The notes under the pieces: model-generated
What the model was told of the DNA's origin: nothing
Databases searched by the model: none
Seen by the model: the letters and a program-made list of their open reading frames with translations, nothing else
Source of the DNA: Chloroflexota bacterium
GTDB lineage: Bacteria; Chloroflexota; UBA11872; VXNJ01
NCBI GenBank assembly: GCA_026708165.1
Contig: JAPOVO010000004.1
Coordinates: 1-5,278, forward strand
Reading direction: 5' to 3'
Length of the DNA stretch: 5,278 nt
Translations under genes and position numbers: made by a program
Shown: positions 1-5,278 of the stretch, piece by piece
How positions within the stretch are numbered: position 1 is the first letter of the stretch
Layout of the letters: the number at the start of each line of letters is the position of its first letter

Positions 1-1016
1 ATAAACTGGACAGGCTTCTCAAAGCTCAACGTCGGAACACTCGCCTCCCACACGTCCATCGGGTTGGGACCGCCTTCGAGGCACAGCTTGGCGAACATCT
101 CCATCTCTTCGTCGAATCCGGCTCGATAAGGGTTTCCCGAAGCGTCGTTGAGTATCCCCGTTCCTTCGGAGTAGATTTCCTCAAAGCCCTCGGCATCCGT
201 GCCTTCGAATACCAGGCTGCGAAAGCGGTTGGTCGCCGCACTCACGGATCCCGCCAGCACTTCGCCGTAGTACTTGGGAACAATGCCGCCCGACCCCACG
301 TCGCTGAAAACCGAATTCGCCACTCCGCCGTTCTCAAAGCGAATGACGATGGTGCTCGTACTGGTGGGCCTTCCGCCATAGCCCATCGCGTATATCTCGA
401 CAGGCTGCGACCGCATAACGTGCCATATCCAATACAGAGCGTAACCGCCGTTATCGAACACGCCGTCCGCGCCGTAGGGGCCTTCCGGATCATCGACCCG
501 ATGCGCGCCGGGACCGGCGTCCGGACCGAACATCACCTTGTTTCGGCGGTTTTGCTCCGGCGGGATGCGAACGGTGAAGAGAATGAAATAGGGCTTTTCG
601 ATTACGTCCCGCAGCCTGATCGTCACGGGCGAGTGCTTGAACCACCACGCCCCCATATATTGAACGTCCGATTCGCTCACTGCCCTTTGGATCGCGTGCG
701 CCTCGGCCACCGTCATCATCGGCGGCTTTTCGCAGAAAACATGCTTGCCGGCGGCTATTGATTCAAGCGATATCTCCGCGTGAGTCGAATGCGTTGAGCA
801 GATGATTACGGCGTCGACTCCCGGATCGGATAGAACACGACCAAGATCTGTCGTGTAGTAGCCGGCCCCGCCTTCTTCGGCGCGCTCGCGGGCGGCTGAC
901 TCGACTACGTCCATCGTCGCCGTCAGCCGCATCGCCGGCGTCTTGAGAATGTTGGCCAGGTGATACCGGCTGATTCCGCCGCATCCTACGATCGCCACGT
1001 TCAGTTTGTCAGCCAA
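1..1016 (-). CDS. Gfo/Idh/MocA family NAD(P)-dependent oxidoreductase, C-terminus cut by window edge
   Basis: A cytoplasmic sugar or polyol dehydrogenase of the Gfo/Idh/MocA family; the substrate cannot be read from the sequence. 338 codons are present and the frame is open to base 1, so the C-terminus is missing. The N-terminal Rossmann fold begins at once: VAIVGCGGIS (residues 7-16), with Ser16 in place of the third glycine. Asp36 follows the second strand (LTATMD), which usually means NAD rather than NADP. The family hallmark CEKP is at 95-98 (Lys97), followed by PMMTVAEA. The substrate domain follows, with WWFKHSP at 124-130 and the helix GGYALYWIWH at 190-199. The usual pattern there is GGxLxDxGxH; His199 is kept but the Asp position is Tyr195. 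The start is TTG at 1016, supported by AAAGGAG six bases upstream; no ATG precedes the Rossmann strand. It lies 113 bp downstream of the hydroxyacid dehydrogenase gene on the same strand, so the two may be co-transcribed. Family call is firm; substrate is unknown. Confidence 0.93.
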   Translation of the reverse strand, partial: MADKLNVAIVGCGGISRYHLANILKTPAMRLTATMDVVESAARERAEEGGAGYYTTDLGRVLSDPGVDAVIICSTHSTHAEISLESIAAGKHVFCEKPPMMTVAEAHAIQRAVSESDVQYMGAWWFKHSPVTIRLRDVIEKPYFILFTVRIPPEQNRRNKVMFGPDAGPGAHRVDDPEGPYGADGVFDNGGYALYWIWHVMRSQPVEIYAMGYGGRPTSTSTIVIRFENGGVANSVFSDVGSGGIVPKYYGEVLAGSVSAATNRFRSLVFEGTDAEGFEEIYSEGTGILNDASGNPYRAGFDEEMEMFAKLCLEGGPNPMDVWEASVPTLSFEKPVQF

Positions 1017-1022
1017 TGTGCT

Positions 1023-1029
1023 CTCCTTT
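1023..1029 (-). promoter_or_regulatory. Ribosome binding site fixing the TTG start of the Gfo/Idh/MocA gene
   Basis: On the minus strand AAAGGAG reads from 1029 to 1023, then six bases (AGCACA), then TTG at 1016-1014. This near-perfect Shine-Dalgarno sequence at ideal spacing decides for TTG. The next in-frame ATG (about residue 29) would remove the nucleotide-binding glycine motif. Confidence 0.8.
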
Positions 1030-1129
1030 AGATCGCTCGGATAGGCAGGCTCACCGACTCGCAAAGATTATCGGAACTGCCACCGATCCGTTGCACGGTC
1101 AGGCGCATCCCAACCGATATGCGACAAAT

Positions 1130-2086
1130 CTACGACGGTTCTCCCAGGCGGCATACGAAGGCCAGCGGCTTGTCGCGCGTGAACCGACGCAAGTTCTCTC
1201 GAAAGATCTGGCGGCGTCCTTCATACATGGCGGGCGTCAAGGCTGAAGCGTGGGGCGAAAGGATCAGGTTCTCCAGGTCCCATAACGGGCTGTCGGTGGG
1301 CAAGGGCTCCACCTCTGTTACATCCAGCGCCGCCCCTGCCAGACTACCAGACTCCAGCGCGGCGGCGAGCGCTTCCTCGTCGATAATGCCCCCGCGTGAT
1401 ATGGCTATCACGTTCGCGCCCGGCTTCATCAGACCCAAACGCCGCTGATCAATTACTCGGCTCAACTCCGGCAGCTTCGGGGCGGTGACGACGAACCAAT
1501 CGGACATCGCAAGTAGGTCGTCCAGGCGGTCCATGCCCCAAACAGCGCGGACTCCCGCCGGGACCTCTGTCGGACTTGGATCGACGGCGTAGATCTCCAT
1601 TCCGAAGGCGAGCGCCCGCTGGGCGACGGCCCTTCCTATCCCGCCGAGTCCGAACAATCCCATCGTGGAGCCGTTCAGGTCGATCATCCGCCCGGCGTAC
1701 TTGCCGGTATCCCATACTTTCGCGCGCTGGTCGTCGATCAAGTCCCTCACGCGGTGCGCAAGCACCAAGATCATCCCCATGGCATGGTCCGCCATCGGCC
1801 CGGCGTGCGGTCCGGGCGAGTTCGTGATCACGACGTTCGAAGCGGCGATTTCCGGCACGTCCTCGAGCCTGTCCAATCCCATGCCCGGAATGTGAATCCA
1901 GCGCAGCCTGTTGGCGGCTAGGAAAGTCTCCCTGTCCGGCCATCCAAGAAAGCCGTCGGCATCGACGATTTCCCGCCGCTGATCGACCCGCTCGAACGCC
2001 ACGGCAAAGTCGACACCCGGAAAGTCAGACTTCAAGCTCATTTCCAGCGTCTCGCCTAGAAATGGGGTTCCCACCACAATTTTCAT
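1130..2086 (-). CDS. D-isomer-specific 2-hydroxyacid dehydrogenase, NAD-dependent
   Basis: A complete 318-residue cytoplasmic enzyme of the D-2-hydroxyacid dehydrogenase family (relatives include phosphoglycerate, glyoxylate/hydroxypyruvate and D-lactate dehydrogenases), interconverting a 2-keto acid and a D-2-hydroxy acid. The length is normal. The N-terminal part of the catalytic domain ends near WIHIPGMGLDRL (63-74) and TNSPGPHAGPMADHA (88-102), the family's usual substrate-loop and hinge region. The Rossmann domain follows with GLGGIG (146-151), and Asp169 after strand two favours NAD. The catalytic set is complete: Arg231 in ISRGGIID, Glu260 in DVTEVEPLP and His279 in LSPHAS. The Arg-Glu spacing of 29 residues matches classical members. 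The ATG at 2086 has AAGGAG at 2100-2095, eight bases upstream. The stop is TAG at 1132-1130. It lies between the exported propeller gene and the oxidoreductase gene, all on one strand. Exact substrate is unknown; no residue seen separates glyoxylate, hydroxypyruvate, phosphoglycerate or other acids. Confidence 0.96.
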   Translation of the reverse strand: MKIVVGTPFLGETLEMSLKSDFPGVDFAVAFERVDQRREIVDADGFLGWPDRETFLAANRLRWIHIPGMGLDRLEDVPEIAASNVVITNSPGPHAGPMADHAMGMILVLAHRVRDLIDDQRAKVWDTGKYAGRMIDLNGSTMGLFGLGGIGRAVAQRALAFGMEIYAVDPSPTEVPAGVRAVWGMDRLDDLLAMSDWFVVTAPKLPELSRVIDQRRLGLMKPGANVIAISRGGIIDEEALAAALESGSLAGAALDVTEVEPLPTDSPLWDLENLILSPHASALTPAMYEGRRQIFRENLRRFTRDKPLAFVCRLGEPS

Positions 2087-2280
2087 CCTGGCATCTCCTT
2101 AGCTACTCGCGTGCACGCATCCAGGCTCGACGGCGCGTGCGTGTTGACTGAACGGGCCGCACAAGCTCTTTCTGAATTCGTCGATAACGAATTCGCCACT
2201 ACATAGCTCCCAAAGCGTAATTCGTCAGGCAAGGCGAGAGAAACTCCCCGGCGCGGATGTGCGGCGGCCGCGGCTGATTG
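2087..2280. other. Intergenic spacer between the exported protein gene and the dehydrogenase gene
   Basis: This 194-bp non-coding gap holds the dehydrogenase ribosome binding site at its left end, a perfect 8-bp-arm inverted repeat at 2174-2194 and a second copy of the octamer AATTCGTC at 2219-2226 (the first, 2175-2182, lies within the repeat). A 10-bp palindrome GCGTGCACGC sits at 2109-2118. No intrinsic terminator (stem followed by a T run) is visible after the exported protein gene, and no clear -35/-10 pair precedes the dehydrogenase gene. The length and the dyad leave room for a separate promoter here. Confidence 0.5.
2174..2194. repeat. Perfect inverted repeat, possible operator
   Basis: Arms GAATTCGT (2174-2181) and ACGAATTC (2187-2194) are exact reverse complements around a five-base centre (CGATA). 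The repeat lies 88 bp upstream of the hydroxyacid dehydrogenase start. There is no T run on either side, so it is not a typical intrinsic terminator; a protein-binding site is the more likely reading. Which protein would bind is unknown. Confidence 0.4.
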
Positions 2281-3912
2281 TCAACTGTCTGACGCTTGCT
2301 CATCGAAGTCGGCTCTGAAGTCGAGAAGACCCGCGACCTCCAGCGTCTCGCTGTTAATCAACGTAACGACCGGTCGGATGCTCCAGCCCGCGTATATATA
2401 CGGGCCTCGCGGATCGGCCCACACCCATTCCGCCGACTGGTCGAGCGGCGCCAACCGGACCGGATAAGGATCAGCCAGACCAACGACCGTCAACACATTC
2501 AGGCCGACTCCAACGACGTAGAGACTTGCTCCGTCGCCGCTGACCGCCAGCCAGGTGGCGCCGGGAGCCTCCGCGATCGGTCCGACGACATGCTCTTCGA
2601 CAAGATCGACACGGTAAATGCCGCCGGTCAGAGTGACGACGTAAACGACCTGGCCGGATGGATCGGCCGCAACTCGAAAGACATCCTTCGGCAGGCCGGA
2701 CACAATCGTCGCGACTTCACTCGTGCGAATATCGACGACCTCTACCCTGCGTTTGTAACGGTCGACGTAGAAATACTGACCCCCGGCGGGAGAGACCAGC
2801 GGAGGTACGTCGTAGAGGCTCAGATAGCGGGTCAAGACCCTGAATTTCCGAGTGTCTTCATCAACCGCGATCAGATCGAATAGCGCCACCTTTCCTGGCG
2901 ACTCGACCATTAACAGGACTTCGCCGGTGCTCGACCGACCCGAATACCAAGCGTACGGGGGATATCTGAAGTTCCTCCGCGAAAATCCAATCCCGACGTT
3001 GCGGAAGAAGGTCAGGGCGGTGTCGAACTGCTCCGCGGAACTGCGATTGGCCCCGTTTGAGGGCCGTGAATCCTCAGGTACTAGGAAGAAGAAGTTCATG
3101 AAGAAGCCTGCGGGTACGTCTCCCGAAGCTGTCCTGGGAAGGTCCACCGCCAGATCCGACCGCATCCCGGAGGCCCTGTCGACCCCGGCGATCCTGAGAG
3201 TGCCGGTTCCCCCCGACTCCGTAAACGGCACGAATAGCCGACGTTGCGGATCGCTGGTTAGTCCCAATCTTGCGTTCGTCGCTCCCGACACCGATATCCG
3301 CAAATCGAGGTTGGCCCTCAGGTAATCGAGTTTCCTCGCATGGACGGCCATCTCACCGGGATTGACGTTAGTAAACCGGACTGATCCGTCAGTTCCGGTC
3401 ATCCCCTCGCTGGCTACACTTCCGCGGAAGTCCAGTAGCTGCACCTTTACGTCCGGCAGCAATTCTCCAGACTCGACGTCGAACACCTCGACGTTCAGCT
3501 CATTTTCATACGGATCGATCTCGAACATGACGGACGAAGCGGCGAGGACCTCTGCCCTGGATCTGACAGCCTCCGCCTCGAACCGGACGGACTCTGTCTG
3601 AGGACCGATCAGCGCGGCGGGAACCACGGCATCCACAATGAACGTGCCGCTCCGTGACGTTATCGCCTTGGCTATCGACAAGCGTGTCGAGCGCTCGGCG
3701 CCGTCCATTCGGTTGATGAACAAATCGACTTGCGAGCGCGGCGGCCATCTCTCGCCTTCGAGCCGCACCGGTTCTCCGGGTATTCCTCGCCCAGGGGAAA
3801 CTCTCAGCTCAGAGCCGGACGCTCCGACCGAACTGGCACTGCCTCCGAGCGTCTCCCCGTAGGCGCCAAGTCCTATCACAGCGACAACCGGAATCAAGAC
3901 GATCAGCGCCAC
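2281..3912 (-). CDS. Exported or membrane-anchored protein with Ig-like, carboxypeptidase-regulatory-like and C-terminal beta-propeller domains
   Basis: A 543-codon protein when counted from GTG at 3912; function unknown. The N-terminus is a strongly hydrophobic export or anchor segment (about residues 1-18), so the rest is probably outside the cytoplasm. Residues 34-70 (LRVSPGRGIPGEPVRLEG, then WPPRSQVDLF) resemble an Ig-like/IPT strand pattern. Residues 138-200 (VEVFDVESGELLPDVKVQLL, then GMTGTDGSVRFTNVNPGEM) look like a carboxypeptidase-regulatory or Cna-B-type sandwich. Residues 330-530 form a YVTN/WD-like propeller: aligned blade strands with tyrosines at 382, 424, 465 and 507, a period of about 42 residues, plus a likely earlier blade near 332-364. 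No catalytic motif, lipobox or sortase signal is seen. GTG 3912 has no Shine-Dalgarno sequence and cuts into the hydrophobic segment. The same frame stays open to 4038 and supplies a basic NIKSKS stretch just ahead of it, so the true start is probably upstream. The stop is TGA at 2283-2281. A binding, adhesion or envelope role is inference. Confidence 0.85.
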   Translation of the reverse strand: MALIVLIPVVAVIGLGAYGETLGGSASSVGASGSELRVSPGRGIPGEPVRLEGERWPPRSQVDLFINRMDGAERSTRLSIAKAITSRSGTFIVDAVVPAALIGPQTESVRFEAEAVRSRAEVLAASSVMFEIDPYENELNVEVFDVESGELLPDVKVQLLDFRGSVASEGMTGTDGSVRFTNVNPGEMAVHARKLDYLRANLDLRISVSGATNARLGLTSDPQRRLFVPFTESGGTGTLRIAGVDRASGMRSDLAVDLPRTASGDVPAGFFMNFFFLVPEDSRPSNGANRSSAEQFDTALTFFRNVGIGFSRRNFRYPPYAWYSGRSSTGEVLLMVESPGKVALFDLIAVDEDTRKFRVLTRYLSLYDVPPLVSPAGGQYFYVDRYKRRVEVVDIRTSEVATIVSGLPKDVFRVAADPSGQVVYVVTLTGGIYRVDLVEEHVVGPIAEAPGATWLAVSGDGASLYVVGVGLNVLTVVGLADPYPVRLAPLDQSAEWVWADPRGPYIYAGWSIRPVVTLINSETLEVAGLLDFRADFDEQASDS

Positions 3913-4075
3913 CGCCGCGGAGGCCAGGAAGACGGATTTCGACTTGATATTCGTGATGCAAGCCTTATCGCATGTGCCCGCTGAACCGACGCCAAAGCGC
4001 TGATCGCGTCCGGCAGTCTCGCCGGCGCCCGTTGAACATCAATGCAACAGGCAACCGAGGGTAGATCGCCAAATC

Positions 4076-4094
4076 GTTTAGATACTATCTGAAC
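4076..4094. promoter_or_regulatory. 19-bp near-perfect palindrome, likely transcription-factor operator
   Basis: GTTTAGATACTATCTGAAC has two nine-base arms around a central C at 4085. Eight of nine arm positions are complementary; the only mismatch is T4079 against G4091. It lies about 100 bp ahead of the ATG at 4194 and 120-180 bp from the minus-strand start, as expected for an operator in a shared divergent control region. There is no adjacent T run and the one-base centre is too small for an RNA hairpin loop, which argues against a terminator. The regulator is not encoded in the window and its family cannot be named. Confidence 0.55.
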
Positions 4095-4183
4095 CGAATC
4101 TTCGGAGCGGTTGTTTACGGACGCGCAATATCACATTGGAAACGCCTGCGCCGTATGCTATGCGTCGGGCGCAACGGGGACAC

Positions 4184-4188
4184 GGGAG
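4184..4188 (+). promoter_or_regulatory. Ribosome binding site deciding the start of the propeller hydrolase-like gene
   Basis: GGGAG lies five bases ahead of ATG 4194. An in-frame ATG at 4155 would add 13 residues (MLCVGRNGDTGAN), but it has no purine-rich sequence at the right distance and adds nothing resembling the family. The downstream start is therefore preferred. Confidence 0.65.
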
Positions 4189-4193
4189 CGAAC

Positions 4194-5278
4194 ATGTTCG
4201 TCGCATATTCACGAGACAAGGTTTACAAGGACATCGGCACGACGAGGCAGCTTTTCATCGACAACGACATAGTTGCCGTAGTCAAGAACGTCACCCGAAG
4301 GCAGCACACGCCAAAAAAGCACCCGGCCAGTCCCGTTTATCAAAACGACCGCCCCTGGGAGGTCGTAACCTATTTTCGAACTTCGAACTTCAGCGTTATC
4401 CACGATCCATCCGACGGTCTGTTCAAGTGCTGGGTCCAGGACTTCCACGACTATTTCACGGTGCCTGGGGTCCCATATGAACGAAGCCGTATCTACTACG
4501 CCCAGTCCGAGGATGGCATCAATTGGGAAAAACCTGCTCTCGGTAAGCACTCCGTGGACGGCCGGGACACCAACACCATAATCGTTTCACCCGACCACAC
4601 GGGTAAGTCCACAATCTGCCCAAACATGATCCTCGATCCGGTCGAGACAGACCCCTCCCGCCGGTCCAAGATGGTGCACCTCCCGATCACGCACGGCCAG
4701 CGGCATGGATTGTGCTTGTCGTTTTCACCCGACGGCATCGATTGGACGCCTTACGAGGGGAATCCAATCATCCCCGAGTGGATGGCTGACGTGGAGATCC
4801 TGTCTTACGACCCAATCGACAATAAGTACGTTCTCTGGGGCCGTTATGGGGGTGCATCCGGCGGCAGCAAACACCCCGATATGGATAGCTGGTTTTGCCC
4901 GGTTTGGCCCAACAAACCCGAGGGAATATGGGGAGTCCGCCGGCGCATCTACCGGCTTGAAAGCCCCGACTTGTTCAATTGGTCGAAAGGCGAGCTTCTT
5001 TGGGACCCCGGAGACGAAGCCAACGTCGACGACGGCTACTACGGCTTCGTTCGCTGGCGAGCGGGCGATCTCCATCTTGGGATTCTGAACGTGCTCCACC
5101 AGGTCGAAAACACCATGGACATGTACCTGCATCACAGCCGAGACGGGATCAACTGGAGCAGGCTTTTAGAGCACCGGCCGCTCATTTCGCGAGGCGGCGC
5201 GGGGAGCTACGACGAGTTCGGGCCCGAGACCACCTGCCGCCCGATTCAGGCCGCGCCCGCGGCCGGGCTTTTCACCGG
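4194..5278 (+). CDS. Glycoside hydrolase-like five-bladed beta-propeller protein (GH32/43/130-type fold), C-terminus cut by window edge
   Basis: 361 codons are present and the frame stays open to the right edge. The opening, RQLFIDNDIV (18-27) followed by RRQHTPKKHPASP (35-47), matches the start of uncharacterised bacterial proteins annotated as GH32/GH43-like or arabinanase/levansucrase/invertase-superfamily propellers. The blade signature S-x-D-(G/L)-x-(N/D)-W recurs four times: SEDGINW 105-111, SPDGIDW 178-184, SPDLFNW 257-263 and SRDGINW 315-321. Paired outer strands include GLFKCWVQ (75-82), KYVLWGR (211-217) and DLHLGIL (292-298). There is no signal peptide, so it is probably cytoplasmic. 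The GH32 box WMNDPNG is absent and I cannot assign catalytic residues, so hydrolase, phosphorylase or non-enzymatic binding are all open. ATG 4194 follows GGGAG by five bases. The gene is divergent from the exported protein gene and may share its control region. Confidence 0.85.
   Translation, partial: MFVAYSRDKVYKDIGTTRQLFIDNDIVAVVKNVTRRQHTPKKHPASPVYQNDRPWEVVTYFRTSNFSVIHDPSDGLFKCWVQDFHDYFTVPGVPYERSRIYYAQSEDGINWEKPALGKHSVDGRDTNTIIVSPDHTGKSTICPNMILDPVETDPSRRSKMVHLPITHGQRHGLCLSFSPDGIDWTPYEGNPIIPEWMADVEILSYDPIDNKYVLWGRYGGASGGSKHPDMDSWFCPVWPNKPEGIWGVRRRIYRLESPDLFNWSKGELLWDPGDEANVDDGYYGFVRWRAGDLHLGILNVLHQVENTMDMYLHHSRDGINWSRLLEHRPLISRGGAGSYDEFGPETTCRPIQAAPAAGLFT

Larger units (their letters stand above)
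3913..4193. other. Divergent intergenic region between the exported protein gene and the propeller hydrolase-like gene
   Basis: About 280 bp separate the two divergently read genes, and part of it (to about 3957) probably codes for the true N-terminus of the exported protein. Both promoters should lie here. I found no convincing sigma-70 -35/-10 pair on either strand; the closest -10-like string, GATACT at 4081-4086, has no matching -35. The region holds a 19-bp near-palindrome at 4076-4094, and a shorter 5-bp-arm dyad CCGAATCTTCGG (4094-4105) directly abuts it. The remainder shows nothing recognisable. Confidence 0.6.

Noticed and set aside
420..761. Plus-strand open frame of 113 codons
   Set aside because: It lies fully antisense to the Gfo/Idh/MocA gene, whose protein has clear family motifs across this stretch; the plus-strand product has none.
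1449..1943. Minus-strand open frame of 164 codons in another frame
   Set aside because: It overlaps the hydroxyacid dehydrogenase coding frame and gives an Arg/Gly-rich product typical of a shifted reading of GC-rich DNA.
2109..2143. GCGTGCACGC palindrome and a nearby GCACGC/GCGTGC pair that could form a hairpin
   Set aside because: The longer stem needs several G-T pairs and has a 16-base loop with no T run; in GC-rich DNA such short dyads are expected by chance.
2145..2175. TTGACT (2144-2149) as a plus-strand -35 box
   Set aside because: No -10-like hexamer lies 16-18 bases downstream, and there is no plus-strand gene for it to serve.
2255..2280. GC-rich stretch after the exported protein stop as an intrinsic terminator
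   Set aside because: The GCGGCCGC core is self-complementary but has no usable loop and no T run follows on the minus strand.
2296..2883. Plus-strand open frame of 195 codons
   Set aside because: It is antisense to the propeller part of the exported protein; that minus-strand frame shows regular blade repeats, while this one is polar and featureless with no ribosome site noted.
4209..4550. Minus-strand open frame of 113 codons with a protein-like composition
   Set aside because: It is antisense to the propeller hydrolase-like gene; its plausible composition comes from the complementary codons, and the plus-strand frame carries the family signatures.
4725..5135. Minus-strand open frame of 136 codons
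   Set aside because: It is antisense to the same propeller gene, in a region holding two of the four S-x-D-x-x-x-W blade motifs on the plus strand.

Overview
This looks like bacterial chromosomal DNA: four closely packed protein genes, Shine-Dalgarno sequences ahead of three of them, one TTG start and at least one non-ATG start, and GC-rich composition by eye. The combination of a Gfo/Idh/MocA oxidoreductase, a D-2-hydroxyacid dehydrogenase and a five-bladed-propeller glycoside-hydrolase-like protein resembles carbohydrate-catabolic loci of uncultured marine, soil or sponge bacteria (Poribacteria, SAR202-type Chloroflexota, Planctomycetota, Latescibacterota). That lineage is a guess from gene content, not from a marker gene. 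There is no rRNA, tRNA, CRISPR array, transposase, phage gene or recognisable defence system.

Layout. Three genes lie on the minus strand and are read from about 3.9 kb back to base 1. The first is an exported or membrane-anchored protein (Ig-like domain, carboxypeptidase-regulatory-like domain, C-terminal beta-propeller; 2281-3912, probably starting further upstream). The second is a complete D-isomer-specific 2-hydroxyacid dehydrogenase (1130-2086). The third is a Gfo/Idh/MocA oxidoreductase whose C-terminus is cut by the window edge (1-1016). Their gaps are 194 and 113 bp. One plus-strand gene begins at 4194 and runs off the right edge; it encodes a cytoplasmic beta-propeller related to the GH32/43/130-type fold. 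The two gene blocks diverge from a roughly 280-bp spacer at 3913-4193, which carries a 19-bp near-perfect palindrome (4076-4094) that looks like a transcription-factor operator.

How the genes may work together (inference). The plus-strand propeller may act on a glycoside or oligosaccharide. The two NAD-dependent dehydrogenases could oxidise or reduce the released sugar, sugar acid or 2-hydroxy/2-keto acid. The exported propeller protein has no recognised enzymatic function and may belong to a separate envelope process. The most useful points are the palindrome, the unresolved start of the exported protein, the unusual active-site segment in the Gfo/Idh/MocA protein, and the regular tyrosine register that exposes the propeller in the exported protein. 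I see no clear evidence of a wholly new biological system.
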